From Pacificispira sp033344895 (GTDB lineage Bacteria > Pseudomonadota > Alphaproteobacteria > UBA8366 > Aestuariispiraceae), in assembly GCA_965229685.1 (NCBI GenBank), contig OZ245920.1, positions 2,418,001 to 2,482,000 of the forward strand: DNA of 64,000 nt, written 5' to 3'. This document shows, one piece after another, positions 33,652 to 43,075 of this stretch (positions are counted from its first letter, which is position 1; every line of letters begins with the position of its first letter). The translations under genes and the position numbers were made by a program. Below the pieces are notes generated by a model, which worked only from the letters and a program-made list of their open reading frames with translations, was not told the DNA's origin and searched no databases.

Positions 33652-34725
33652 TCAAAGCCGGCGGCCGCTGTCGCTGTCGAACAAGCGAATGTTCTCCGGG
33701 CGGAGGCTGAACGGGACAGTACCGTCCGGAGGAATCGCAGCCCCTGCCGCCAACCGTGCGGTAAGCAGCGGCCCCCCTTCCGACAGCCGGGCATGTACCA
33801 GCATATCGGCGCCCAGATGCTCGACCAGTTCGACCCGGGCGCCGATCTGTACCGGCCCGGCACCTCCGATCGTCAGATGTTCGGGCCGCAGCCCAAGCGT
33901 CACACCGGCACCACCCGCCGCGGCGGTGATGGTGTCGGGCAGGCTTACATGCCCGCCACCGGCGACATGAAGCCCGCCATTCTCAAGTCGACCCGGCAGC
34001 AGGTTCATAGCCGGCGTGCCGATAAAGCCGGCGACAAACAGCGTCTCGGGGCGTTCGTAGAGTTCCAGCGGCGTGCCGATCTGTTCAGCGACCCCCTGGT
34101 TCAGGACGATCAGGCGGTCGCCGAGGGTCATTGCCTCGACCTGATCATGGGTGACGTAGAGACTGGTCACACCGAGGCGCTGCTGCAGGCGCTTGATCTC
34201 GACGCGCATATGGACGCGCAGCTTGGCGTCCAGATTGGACAGCGGTTCATCGAACAGGAAGGCCTTCGGCTCTCGCACGATGGCACGTCCCATGGCGACG
34301 CGCTGACGCTGCCCCCCGGAGAGTTGCCGTGGCCTGCGCTCCAGATAGTCACCGATCTCCAGAATCGCGGCGGCCTCATCGACGCGGCGACGGATCTCCC
34401 CTTTTGCAACACCGCGGTTCTTCAACCCGTATGCCAGATTGTCGAAGACGGACATATGCGGATACAAGGCATAGTTTTGGAACACCATTGCGACGTCCCG
34501 CTCGGACGGTGAGACCTCATTGATTCGCCTGCCGTCGATGGCGATCTCACCCTCGGTGATGCCTTCCAGCCCCGCCACCATGCGCAGCAAGGTGGACTTC
34601 CCGCAGCCCGACGGGCCCAGCAGGACGACCAGTTCACCGTCTTCCACGTCCATGGACACCCCGCGCACCGCATGGGCGCCGTTGTCGTAACGTTTTTCGA
34701 CGGAACGGATGGAAATCTGGGCCAT
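33652..34725 (-). CDS. ugpC: sn-glycerol-3-phosphate ABC transporter ATP-binding protein
   Basis: This 357-residue ATPase powers the Ugp importer. Walker A is GPSGCGKST (near 36-44), the signature LSGGQRQRVAMGRA (near 134), and Walker B FLFDEPLSNLDA; the C-terminal domain has the TOBE strand that binds MalK-type regulators. The start MAQISIRSVEKRYDNG at 34725 lies 1 base after the ugpE stop. Substrate assignment rests on the four-gene UgpBAEC order. Confidence 0.9.
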   Translation of the reverse strand: MAQISIRSVEKRYDNGAHAVRGVSMDVEDGELVVLLGPSGCGKSTLLRMVAGLEGITEGEIAIDGRRINEVSPSERDVAMVFQNYALYPHMSVFDNLAYGLKNRGVAKGEIRRRVDEAAAILEIGDYLERRPRQLSGGQRQRVAMGRAIVREPKAFLFDEPLSNLDAKLRVHMRVEIKRLQQRLGVTSLYVTHDQVEAMTLGDRLIVLNQGVAEQIGTPLELYERPETLFVAGFIGTPAMNLLPGRLENGGLHVAGGGHVSLPDTITAAAGGAGVTLGLRPEHLTIGGAGPVQIGARVELVEHLGADMLVHARLSEGGPLLTARLAAGAAIPPDGTVPFSLRPENIRLFDSDSGRRL

Positions 34726-34726
34726 G

Positions 34727-35569
34727 TCACTTCTCACTTTCCAACAATCCGCGCACGAACCAGCGCTGAAAGAACAGGACAACCAGGACCGGCGGCAGCG
34801 TTGCCAGCACGGCAAGAGCAAAGGCTTCCTGGAACTGCGGGACCTCCCCACCCTCGTAGACGACCTGGAAGGCCTGCTTGATCCCGATGACGATGGTGTA
34901 GAGCTGATCGTCCGTGGTCATGATCAGGGGCCAGAGATACTGGTTCCAGCCAACCACAAACATGATGATGAAGATCGCAGCGATCATCGTTTTGGACAGC
35001 GGCAGCAGGATGTCGATGAAGAACCGGAACGGTCCCGCCCCATCGATGCGGGCAGCCTCCAGCAACTCGTCGGGTACAGACTTGAAAAACTGCCGGAAGA
35101 AGAACGTCCCTGTAGCGGAGGCGATCAGCGGCACGATCAGGCCGGTATAGGTGTTCAAGAGCCCGAGCTGCGCCACGACCTCGTAGGACGGGACGATGCG
35201 GACCTCCAGCGGCAGCAGCAGGGTCAGAAAAATGATCCAGAACATCGGCAGCGCCAGCGGGAACCGGAAGTAAACGATGGCATAGGCGGCCAGCATGGAA
35301 ACCACGATCTTGCCGATGGCGAAACCCAGCCCGAGGATCAGGCTGTTGACCAGCATTCCAGCGGCGGTCGAACTCTTGGTCACGCCGCCGGTTTCGAACA
35401 GGACGCTCTTGTAGGTCTCAAGAAAGCGGTCGCCGAACCAGAATTGCAGCCCATCGCGCATCAGCGTCTCCGGCGCATGGGTCGAACTGGCCAGCGCGAC
35501 CCAGAGCGGGGTGACCAGAAACAGGACGCCCCCGATCAGGATCAGATGGGTGAGGATGGTGCGCAGCAT
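34727..35569 (-). CDS. ugpE: sn-glycerol-3-phosphate ABC transporter permease UgpE
   Basis: This 280-residue membrane protein has about six transmembrane segments and the permease EAA loop at EAARIDGAGPFRFFIDILLP (near 190-209), which contacts UgpC. Its N-terminal LTHLILIGGVLFLVTPLWVAL matches UgpE. It overlaps the ugpA stop by one base (TGATG). Confidence 0.9.
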   Translation of the reverse strand: MLRTILTHLILIGGVLFLVTPLWVALASSTHAPETLMRDGLQFWFGDRFLETYKSVLFETGGVTKSSTAAGMLVNSLILGLGFAIGKIVVSMLAAYAIVYFRFPLALPMFWIIFLTLLLPLEVRIVPSYEVVAQLGLLNTYTGLIVPLIASATGTFFFRQFFKSVPDELLEAARIDGAGPFRFFIDILLPLSKTMIAAIFIIMFVVGWNQYLWPLIMTTDDQLYTIVIGIKQAFQVVYEGGEVPQFQEAFALAVLATLPPVLVVLFFQRWFVRGLLESEK

Positions 35570-36447
35570 CAGTAGTGGACCTTCCGTTCGACGAAGCGGA
35601 ACTGGAACACGGTCAGCGCCAGAACCATCAGGAGCAGAACCACCGACTGTGCCGAACTGCCGCCCAGATCGGCGCCCAGGAAACCGTCCTTGTAGACCTT
35701 GTAGACCAGCGTATTCGTGGCACCGCCGGGTCCGCCGCGTGTCGTCACATCAATGATCCCGAAGGTCTCGAAGAAGGCGTAGGTGATGTTGATCACCAGC
35801 AGGAAGAAGGTGGTCGGCGCCAGAAGTGGGAAGGTTATGGTCCAGAACCGCTTTTCCGGGCTGCGGCAGTCGAGGACAGCCGCTTCCTGGACCGATTTCG
35901 GAATGCTCTGCAGACCTGCCAGGAAGAAGATGAAATTGACGGAAACCTGTTTCCAGATCGCGATCAGCGACACCATGAACGCCGCGTCGAGCCCATCCGT
36001 CCCGCGATCGAAATCCCAGCCCAGACCGTTCAGCAGGAAATGCAGGTCGCCGACCAGCGGATTGAACAGGACATGTCCGATCAGTCCCGCCACGGCCGGG
36101 GCTACGGCATAGGCCCAGATCAGCAATGTCTTGTAGGTCGTGGCGCCATGTATGGCCTCGTTCGCCTTCACCGCCAACAGCAGCGCGACCCCCAGAGACC
36201 CGAAGGCGACGATGGCCGAAAACACCAGCGTGAAGACGGCCGAACGCACCCAGTCCCGATCCAGAACCATGTCCTCATAGTTCCGGAACCAGACAAACTG
36301 GCTCGACAGGCCGAAGGCATCTTCCAGCAGGAAGGACTGATAGACGGCCTGCAGCGCCGGCCAGAGGAAGAAAACGAATATGATGCCGATCTGCGGCAGC
36401 AGAAACAGATAGGGGATCGGCGATCGTTCGAACTGTACGCGCTTCAT
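35569..36447 (-). CDS. ugpA: sn-glycerol-3-phosphate ABC transporter permease UgpA
   Basis: This 292-residue permease has six predicted transmembrane segments; the first is PYLFLLPQIGIIFVFFLWPA. Its EAA loop is EAAVLDCRSPEKRFWTITFP. The start MKRVQFERSPIPY at 36447 is preferred to a longer frame reaching 36525, since it puts the first helix at the usual place. ugpA, ugpE and ugpC are tightly spaced and follow ugpB by about 100 bases. Confidence 0.88.
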   Translation of the reverse strand: MKRVQFERSPIPYLFLLPQIGIIFVFFLWPALQAVYQSFLLEDAFGLSSQFVWFRNYEDMVLDRDWVRSAVFTLVFSAIVAFGSLGVALLLAVKANEAIHGATTYKTLLIWAYAVAPAVAGLIGHVLFNPLVGDLHFLLNGLGWDFDRGTDGLDAAFMVSLIAIWKQVSVNFIFFLAGLQSIPKSVQEAAVLDCRSPEKRFWTITFPLLAPTTFFLLVINITYAFFETFGIIDVTTRGGPGGATNTLVYKVYKDGFLGADLGGSSAQSVVLLLMVLALTVFQFRFVERKVHY

Positions 36448-36551
36448 GACGACTGAATGGCCCCCGCCCTTCATTGCGATCCCGCCACACCGGAGGCGAC
36501 GCACCGGCAAGCCGGCACGCCGCAAAACTCCGGTGAGCGGGTTCGTCCGGA

Positions 36552-37856
36552 TCAGTTATAGGTGTCGTGGAACCGGTCGAGCAGTTCGTTCGACTCAGAT
36601 TCGATAGCCTGGAAGGCTTCGTCCACCGAGGCCTCGCCGTTCAGCAGCTGCTCGTAATTCTTGTACATGACCTCACGGATCTGGACGTAGTAGCCAAGGC
36701 GATAGCCCTTGGTCCATTCGCCGCCCGGCTGGGAAAGCTGCAGAATGCCGACCTCGGCATCCGGGGCCTCGTTATAGTAGCCGGCTTTCTTGGCCAGATC
36801 GTAGGCACCGGTCGTGATCGGCACATAGCCGGTTTCCTTGTGCCAGAAGAACTGGGTTTCCGGCTTCGTCATGTATTCGAAGAACTTGGCGACCGCCTTG
36901 TATTCGTCGTCGTCATGGCCGGAGAAAGCGAACAGCGCCGCACCGCCGATGAAGGTGCCCTTGGGCTCTTCGATGATCGACTGCCAATACGGCAGATAGG
37001 TCGTGCCGAAATCGAATTCAGCCGACTTGCGCAGGCCGCCGAAGGAACCCGAAGACCCCAACCACATCGCCGTCTTGCCTTGAACGAAAGCGTCCTGATT
37101 CTCGCCCCAGCCGCGGCCGTAGTAGCCGTACCAGCCCTTGTCGAGCCAGCCCTTCACCTTGGCCCAATGACCTTTCAGGTGCTCATTGTTGTACAGGATG
37201 TCGACATCGGTGGAATCGAAGCCGTTATTGGCCGTCGCCATCTGAAGATTATGCCGGGAATGGAAGTTCTCCGAGAAGATCCACGGGCTGTGGCTCTGAG
37301 ACAGCGGCACATAACCGGCCTCGACCAGTTTCGGTGCGATTGCCTCGAAGTCTTCCCAGGTCTTCGGCGCTTCGACACCCGCCTTCGCCAATGCCTCCTT
37401 GTTGAAATACAGAAGCGGCGTCGAGGAGTTGAAGGGCATGCCGATCATCTTGCCGTCGCTGTCGGCATAGAAATAACGGACGCCGGGGATATAGGCTTCA
37501 ACGTCAAAGCCCACACCGTGCTCCTTGAGCAGGTCGGCCACCGGATAAACCGCGCCCGGTGCGTTTATGATCGTCGCCGCACCGGCATCGAACACCTGAA
37601 TGATGTGCGGATGTTCGCCGGCCCGGAAGGCGGCGATACCGGCCGTCATCGTGTCCTCATACCCGCCCTTGTAGATTGAGGTCAGCTTGACGTCGCTCTG
37701 GCTGGCATTGAACTCAGCGGTCATTTCGTCGACCACTTCGCCCAGTCGGCCGCCCATTGCGTGCCAGAAGGTGATTTCCGTGGGTTCCGCCTGGGCCGTG
37801 CCCATGAACCCCATGCCCGCCGCCATGGCCGCGGCGAAAAGAGTGCTGCGTCGCAT
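36552..37856 (-). CDS. ugpB: sn-glycerol-3-phosphate ABC transporter substrate-binding protein
   Basis: This 434-residue periplasmic protein captures glycerol-3-phosphate (or glycerophosphodiesters). A signal peptide MRRSTLFAAAMAAGMGFMG is cleaved near AQA-EP. UgpB-like landmarks are ITFWHAMGGRLGEVVDEM, YKGGYEDTMTAGIAAFRAG and MPFNSSTPLLYFNKEALAKAG. The ATG at 37856 follows a GGGGAG site; a GTG two codons earlier is possible. ugpBAEC may be phosphate-regulated, but I see no clear Pho box in the 247-base upstream gap. Confidence 0.92.
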   Translation of the reverse strand: MRRSTLFAAAMAAGMGFMGTAQAEPTEITFWHAMGGRLGEVVDEMTAEFNASQSDVKLTSIYKGGYEDTMTAGIAAFRAGEHPHIIQVFDAGAATIINAPGAVYPVADLLKEHGVGFDVEAYIPGVRYFYADSDGKMIGMPFNSSTPLLYFNKEALAKAGVEAPKTWEDFEAIAPKLVEAGYVPLSQSHSPWIFSENFHSRHNLQMATANNGFDSTDVDILYNNEHLKGHWAKVKGWLDKGWYGYYGRGWGENQDAFVQGKTAMWLGSSGSFGGLRKSAEFDFGTTYLPYWQSIIEEPKGTFIGGAALFAFSGHDDDEYKAVAKFFEYMTKPETQFFWHKETGYVPITTGAYDLAKKAGYYNEAPDAEVGILQLSQPGGEWTKGYRLGYYVQIREVMYKNYEQLLNGEASVDEAFQAIESESNELLDRFHDTYN

Positions 37857-38109
37857 CCGCACTTTCTCCCCTAGATGTCGAAAGGAACTCGATTGGGATC
37901 GGTGGCAGCCCCTGTGTTCCGGACCGCCTGCGCGATTTCACCACCTTTGGCGCGCAGGATGAGCGCGAGGTCTACAGCCGCTGTGAGACAGCGTTATGTC
38001 GGGATTGTTACGGCGGACTTATCGATGCGTTGCAGTTTCGTGTCGCAGCATCGACCGTCACAGGCTTATCACTGGACCAATCGTGCGAAGGGCCTAGCAT
38101 ACGGATGTC

Positions 38110-38859
38110 ATGACGAATTTCCGTGAGAAGTCCCTGATCCTGTCCCTGCTGCTGGCCGTCCTGTTCTGGACGCTGGGTTCGGCCGGGGACGTCCATGCCA
38201 AAGAACAGGACCTCGTGCTTGCCGTATCGTGGCAGCCCGGATTCTGCGAAACGAAACCGGACCTTCCCGAATGCCGAACCCAGACGGATACCCGGTTCGA
38301 TGCGACGCATTTCACGCTGCATGGCCTATGGCCGCAGCCGCGCGACAACACCTATTGCGGCGTTACGCCAAAGATTGTCGATCTGGACCGGACTGGTGGC
38401 TGGATGGCCCTGCCGGTGCCGTCCCTCCCGCAAACGCTGCGCGATCAGCTGGCAGAGGCAATGCCGGGCACGCAATCCGGGTTGGACCGGCATGAATGGA
38501 TCAAGCACGGCACCTGCTATCACCCGCGTGACCCGAAGAGTTATTTCGCCCATTCCCTTGCGCTGCTGGCGGCGCTGAACGCGTCCCCCGTCCGGCACAT
38601 GTTCCGGAATGCGATCGGCGGCACCCTTACATCCGATGCCATCCGAGCCGCGTTCGACGAGGCCTTTGGCCCGGGATCGGGGGCCCGCGTCGAGATCGTT
38701 TGCCGCAACACAGACGCCGCGCCCCTGATCGTTGAGCTGCGCATTGCGCTAACCGGTCAGCCCGGCGAAGACACCCTGTCGGAAATGATCGCCGCTGCCC
38801 CTGCCGGCAGGCCCGGATGCAGGGCCGGCAAGGTCGACGCGGCGGGGTTCAACGGCTGA
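38110..38859 (+). CDS. Exported RNase T2 family ribonuclease
   Basis: This 249-residue protein has a signal peptide (about 1-30, ending near VHA) and both RNase T2 active-site motifs: FTLHGLWP (H71) and HEWIKHGTC (H128, E129, K132, H133). T2 enzymes cut RNA through a cyclic phosphate and work outside the cytoplasm; in bacteria they are scattered and often periplasmic (RNase I type). Cysteines suit disulfides. It is divergent from the ugp operon, so it may scavenge RNA phosphate or nucleotides. Confidence 0.88.
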   Translation: MTNFREKSLILSLLLAVLFWTLGSAGDVHAKEQDLVLAVSWQPGFCETKPDLPECRTQTDTRFDATHFTLHGLWPQPRDNTYCGVTPKIVDLDRTGGWMALPVPSLPQTLRDQLAEAMPGTQSGLDRHEWIKHGTCYHPRDPKSYFAHSLALLAALNASPVRHMFRNAIGGTLTSDAIRAAFDEAFGPGSGARVEIVCRNTDAAPLIVELRIALTGQPGEDTLSEMIAAAPAGRPGCRAGKVDAAGFNG

Positions 38860-38880
38860 CCCCGCCGGCGCCGGGTACGA

Positions 38881-40839
38881 TCAGGCTTCCCGCACCTTCA
38901 CCAGGAAGGTCTCGACCAGACTGTTCAGAAGCCGCGACTGGGTCGCCACCTCCCCACTGTCGACGCGGACCTGCTTCGCCGTCTTGTCGGCGGCCCCGAC
39001 GGAGCTCGATACCCCGTCGATATTCTGCGTCACCATATTCGTGCCCTGAGCGGCCTCCTCGACATTTCGGGCAATCTCTTGCGTCGCGCTGGTCTGTTGT
39101 TCGATCGCCGCAGCAATGGCCGCAGCGACCTCGTTTACCTTTTCAATCGTCGACGCGATGGTCGTGATCGCCGAGACAGCGGACTGTGTATTGCGCTGGA
39201 CCTTGGCGATCTGGCCGCCGATCTCCTCCGTCGCACGACCCGTCTGATTGGCCAGCGATTTCACTTCCTCCGCAACAACGGCGAAGCCTTTCCCGGCCTC
39301 TCCCGCGCGCGCCGCCTCGATGGTCGCATTGAGCGCCAGAAGGTTGGTCTGCTCGGCAATGTCGTTGATCAGCTTCACCGCCTCTTCGATCTGTTCAGCG
39401 GAAACGGCGAGATCCTTGACGATCACATCGGTTTCCCGCGCCTGTTCGACCGCATCCCGCGTGACCTGGGTCGACACGGTGATCTGGGACCCGATTTCGC
39501 GGATCGACGCCGTCAGCTGGTCGGTAGCGGCGGCCACCGTCTGAACATTCGAGGAAGCCTCCTGCGCTGCGGCTGCAACGGCACTGGCCTGACTCGCTGC
39601 CCGTTCGGTCACATTGCTCATTTCCTCGGAATTTCGGCCGAGCTGCGTCACCGACCGGTCGACGGTTTCCAACGCCTGCGTGGACCGTGCTTCGAAATCC
39701 TGGGTGATGCGCTGAAGCAGCTCCGCCCGTTCCGCCTTCGCCTTGGCGTCCGCTTCGCGCAAGGCGGATGCCTCTTCGGCTTCCAGCATGGCACTCTTGA
39801 AGACGTCCACCGATTGCGCCATGCGCCCCATCTCATTTGTGTAGTCAGTCGCCGGGATCGGAATATCCTTCTCACCAGCGGCGAGGCGCGACATCGCATC
39901 CGTCATCGCCGCGATCGGTCGTGAGACACTGCCGATAATCATGACGGCGAGCCCGCCCATTACGACGGCTGCAATCACGATCACGGCGATGACGATGGCC
40001 TGTACGGTCCGCGCCGCGTCCTCGGCCGCCTCCATTGATTCAGTAGCCGTCCGATCGTAATGCGCCAGAATCTCCTCGAAGGTCGGTTGAATCGCCGCAA
40101 AGAGAGCCGAGAGTTCAGACTCCTGTTCCACAAGGTTCAGGCGCAGTTCGGCCATCCGGTTGAAGTCGTTCAGATAGGATTGCATCAGGCTGTCGATTTC
40201 CGGACGAACGTCGGACGGAACACTGGAGGTCGGCAGCGCCTCCGTGAACTCCGCATATCGCTTCGGCATGCGTTCGACATACTTCTCCGCCAGCCGCAGC
40301 AGGAAGTCCTTCTCGTGGCGGCGCATCATCAGCATGATCACCGTCAGCCGGTCGTCCTGAAACTCCTTCAGGCGCTCCTCGACATTGTGGACGGAAGCCC
40401 GCAAGGCACCAAGGCGGCCTTCTTCCTCGTTCAGGCCGATTTCCTTCCAGGTGCTCGCGACCGACGCGAACTGAGCCTCATAGGTCTCCAGACCGGTCCG
40501 GACCTCCCGGGTCAATTCGGAAACGGCCGCGTCGTCCAGCTGATCCAGGTTCTGGTAGATCGACGCCATGACGTCGGCATGCTTTCCGATATAGGTCTCG
40601 TCCTTGCGGATCAGGAAGTCCTTCTCGCGCCGCCGCGCATTCAGAAACCCATAGGCTACGGCACGCGTTATCGATTGCGAATCGCGGGCTGCATCGGCTT
40701 CCGTCTGGAGCTGAGATTGATAGACACTGCCGGCGATGACCGTAACGGCAACCACGGCGAAACTGATCGCAGCGACTGCGGCAAGAACACTGATCTGCGT
40801 CCGGATGCCCGTTGACTTGAAGAATCCCGCACCTGTCAT
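38881..40839 (-). CDS. Methyl-accepting chemotaxis protein
   Basis: This 652-residue receptor has a first membrane helix near 15-37, a large helical periplasmic domain (about 40-275, HBM-like in length), a second membrane helix around 278-302, a HAMP domain (about 303-360) and a signalling domain. The tip is KGFAVVAEEVKSLANQTGRATEEIGGQI (near 543-570), which binds CheA and CheW. The ligand is unknown. Its C-terminus EVRTKV-like end lacks the NWETF pentapeptide, so CheR docking would need another receptor. Confidence 0.9.
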   Translation of the reverse strand: MTGAGFFKSTGIRTQISVLAAVAAISFAVVAVTVIAGSVYQSQLQTEADAARDSQSITRAVAYGFLNARRREKDFLIRKDETYIGKHADVMASIYQNLDQLDDAAVSELTREVRTGLETYEAQFASVASTWKEIGLNEEEGRLGALRASVHNVEERLKEFQDDRLTVIMLMMRRHEKDFLLRLAEKYVERMPKRYAEFTEALPTSSVPSDVRPEIDSLMQSYLNDFNRMAELRLNLVEQESELSALFAAIQPTFEEILAHYDRTATESMEAAEDAARTVQAIVIAVIVIAAVVMGGLAVMIIGSVSRPIAAMTDAMSRLAAGEKDIPIPATDYTNEMGRMAQSVDVFKSAMLEAEEASALREADAKAKAERAELLQRITQDFEARSTQALETVDRSVTQLGRNSEEMSNVTERAASQASAVAAAAQEASSNVQTVAAATDQLTASIREIGSQITVSTQVTRDAVEQARETDVIVKDLAVSAEQIEEAVKLINDIAEQTNLLALNATIEAARAGEAGKGFAVVAEEVKSLANQTGRATEEIGGQIAKVQRNTQSAVSAITTIASTIEKVNEVAAAIAAAIEQQTSATQEIARNVEEAAQGTNMVTQNIDGVSSSVGAADKTAKQVRVDSGEVATQSRLLNSLVETFLVKVREA

Positions 40840-41171
40840 TGAACCCTACTCCTGAAAGAAGACCGAAGGCTCGCCAAACCGGGTGTGGTGGGGCGAGGCC
40901 AGGATGTTTCCGGGAGTAGTGACGCTAAAACCTGAAGAATCGATTAATAGAAATCTCAGGAACCTTATGATTTTTAAAGGATTTCCCTTGTTGCGAGACC
41001 AACGTAATTGCATTCATGGAATGGTGGTGCCGGCGCACTGATTTGGGGGGGACTGCGTTCTGACACGACATGGTTTCGGCAGGACAATCTTTACGCGACC
41101 CCAACGATGTGACGCGCTATCAGAGCTGAACCCATTCGGGTTTGGCATGCTCTAATTGCCGGTCGATGGCG
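40840..41171. other. Intergenic gap, no gene seen
   Basis: This 332-base gap upstream of the chemotaxis receptor and downstream of the Rieske gene has no convincing gene. It contains an AT-rich stretch around 40930-41000 that may hold the receptor promoter, and a short AACCC/GGGTT hairpin near 41129-41142 that could end the Rieske transcript. Confidence 0.4.
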
Positions 41172-42314
41172 TCAGACCGGGTCTGCCACCGGAAGCCGCC
41201 GTCCGAGATAGCGATAGAAGTCCCAGATCGTGCCCTCGAAATCCCGCGGCGCCAATGGACCCGACGGGGCATGGCGGGACCGCAGCGCGGTCTGCAACCT
41301 TTCCAGTTTTTCCCGATCCTCGCGATTCACCTCGATCCAGAGGGCAATGCGCTCCTCAAGCTCTGCCGGTGAAAGTTCGTCGCCATAGGTCGACAGGGTC
41401 CAGCGGACCCGGATGCGGTCAACCGCCAGCGGCATCACAGAAAAGGATACGAGCAGCGTCGCCGACTGGCTGGCTATCTGGGTCGGGAACAGGTTGAACA
41501 GGGTGGACCGTCGGCGCTCGTCCTCCGAAAGGCCCGGGGCTCCGACCCCTCGAGACCGGGCCCGTGCCGGATAGTTCGCGCAATAGGCGGTGAAATTGTC
41601 ATCGGACAACGATTTGCGGCTCAGCCCCGTCGGGGTATAGGGGCGCAGCGTCTGCGGATGCACCACGGACAGATGGTACGCCTCCATGAAATTTTCGATC
41701 AGGCATTTCCAGTTGGTATGCCAGACCTCATCGAAACTGCGCACCGTTCGCATCTCCGCGGGGCGATACGCGCCGATCAACGATTCCAGACCGCCCAGAC
41801 GCGGGGCAAGCGGCGCTGCCTCCTCATCCAAATTGGCATAGATGAAACCGTTCCAGGTCTCGCTGCGGAATTCCGGCAGACGGCAGCTCCCGGCCTTGAC
41901 CCCCTTGTTCTCCATCCGGGGCGCGTTCAGCAACGCACCGTCGCGGGCATAGCTCCAGGCATGATAGGAACACACGAAATTGCGGACCGATCCGGCCCCT
42001 TCGGCCAGCAGCATCCCGCGGTGACGGCACAGGTTGGACAGAACCCGAATGGCGCCGTCATCACCGCGGACAACCAGCAAGGGCTCGTCCAGGATCTGGA
42101 ACGTGAAGTAGTCACCCGGATTGGGAATTTCGTCCACCCGCCCGAGGCAATGCCACTCCGACGACAGGATGCTGTCGACCTCGTGGGCGAAGTATTCCGG
42201 ATTGGTGTAGAACGCCCCCGGAAGGCACTGGGCAAAGTCTTCCGGTAGAGCGGCGACATGGCGCAGGGTTTCGGACAGATCGGCGATGCTGGGCTTCGAG
42301 AAGGATCGCATCAT
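41172..42314 (-). CDS. Rieske aromatic-ring-hydroxylating oxygenase alpha subunit
   Basis: This 380-residue oxygenase has an N-terminal Rieske cluster site, C-x-H in NLCRHRGM (C96, H98) and C-x2-H in CSYHAWSY (C115, H118). The catalytic domain has IENFMEAYHLSVVHP, supplying the mononuclear iron ligands. Its substrate is not predictable: relatives oxidise aromatic acids, glycine betaine, carnitine or choline. No beta subunit or reductase is adjacent. A TTG at 42335 is a possible start, but the ATG pair at 42314/42311 has GGAG upstream. Confidence 0.85.
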   Translation of the reverse strand: MMRSFSKPSIADLSETLRHVAALPEDFAQCLPGAFYTNPEYFAHEVDSILSSEWHCLGRVDEIPNPGDYFTFQILDEPLLVVRGDDGAIRVLSNLCRHRGMLLAEGAGSVRNFVCSYHAWSYARDGALLNAPRMENKGVKAGSCRLPEFRSETWNGFIYANLDEEAAPLAPRLGGLESLIGAYRPAEMRTVRSFDEVWHTNWKCLIENFMEAYHLSVVHPQTLRPYTPTGLSRKSLSDDNFTAYCANYPARARSRGVGAPGLSEDERRRSTLFNLFPTQIASQSATLLVSFSVMPLAVDRIRVRWTLSTYGDELSPAELEERIALWIEVNREDREKLERLQTALRSRHAPSGPLAPRDFEGTIWDFYRYLGRRLPVADPV

Positions 42315-42538
42315 TTCACGCAACTCCGGCGGCAAGAGAGCAACGAGAAACCCTTGGGCGACCGATACCGAAGCGCCGAATCCGGCGAAGGTTCAGGTCG
42401 CGAAACGCAAAATCAGGGAACGCATGCATTCAGCACGAAATCCAGCGCTCCCGAAACCGGTATCGCAGTTCCTGACGCAGCAAAACCATATTCTCTCAAA
42501 GTTCTGATTTGAAAAAACCTAATCCGACGGCACCGAGC

Positions 42539-42556
42539 CCCTGACCGCGGTCAGGG
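42539..42556. repeat. 18-base perfect palindrome
   Basis: CCCTGACCGCGGTCAGGG is a perfect palindrome in the 348-base gap downstream of tRNA-Phe and upstream of the Rieske gene. No T-run follows directly. It may be a processing or termination structure. Confidence 0.5.
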
Positions 42557-42567
42557 CGCCCCTCAAC

Positions 42568-42593
42568 GGCCCTGCCGGAGGGCCCTGCCGGAG
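42568..42593. repeat. 13-base tandem duplication
   Basis: GGCCCTGCCGGAG occurs twice in direct succession and is followed by GGC. The unit is itself partly self-complementary (CCTGCCGGAGG). It is a recent-looking duplication in non-coding DNA. Confidence 0.7.
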
Positions 42594-42662
42594 GGCACGC
42601 AGAACAGGTCGCCGGAACCAACCCGGATCCGCTTTCACGCTTCAACTTTTTCCGAGGAAAGG

Positions 42663-42738
42663 TGGTGCCCAGGGGAGGAATCGAACCACCGACACTGCGA
42701 TTTTCAATCGCATGCTCTACCAACTGAGCTACCTGGGC
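42663..42738 (-). tRNA. tRNA-Phe (GAA)
   Basis: A 76-base cloverleaf reads on the minus strand from GCCCAGGTAGCTCAGTTGG to CCTGGGCACCA. The anticodon loop TTGAAAA gives anticodon GAA (plus-strand 703-705 of the 42000s). The CCA end is encoded. It is the first transcript on the minus strand in front of the Rieske gene. Confidence 0.95.
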
Positions 42739-42777
42739 AGGCTCTGACAGACTGTTTTGTCCGCGAGCGCGAGAGGG

Positions 42778-42806
42778 TGTTTAAGAGGTTTCAGGGCGTC
42801 TTGCAA
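42778..42806 (-). promoter_or_regulatory. Candidate tRNA-Phe promoter
   Basis: On the minus strand TTGCAA (plus 42801-42806), a 17-base spacer and TAAACA (plus 42778-42783) form a sigma70-like promoter about 40 bases before the tRNA. Confidence 0.45.
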
Positions 42807-42829
42807 CCCCTGTTTCGACGTTATGGGGA

Positions 42830-43072
42830 TCAGAATTTGTCGTTATCGGACGGCCAGCCTTCGGCGCCCTCCCGCGACCGAGGATCATTGGCCATATCGT
42901 CCGGCGCCTCGTCGGTTTCGATGCGATAGGCGCCGCCCAGCCAGCGGTTCAAATCCACGTCCTGGCAGCGCTTTGAGCAGAACGGCTTCACGTCATCGCC
43001 CGGCGGTTTTCCGCAGATCGGGCATTTCACCTTCTTGCGCTTGTCGACGCGGGTACGTTCCGGATCCAGCAT
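42830..43072 (-). CDS. yacG: DNA gyrase inhibitor YacG
   Basis: This 80-residue protein has the YacG zinc site: CPICGK (near 17-22) and FCSKRCQDVDLNRWL (near 31-45), four cysteines in all. YacG binds GyrB in E. coli. The acidic C-terminus is normal. It starts 3 bases after the RNase E/G stop and precedes tRNA-Phe. Confidence 0.9.
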   Translation of the reverse strand: MLDPERTRVDKRKKVKCPICGKPPGDDVKPFCSKRCQDVDLNRWLGGAYRIETDEAPDDMANDPRSREGAEGWPSDNDKF

Positions 43073-43075
43073 GGG

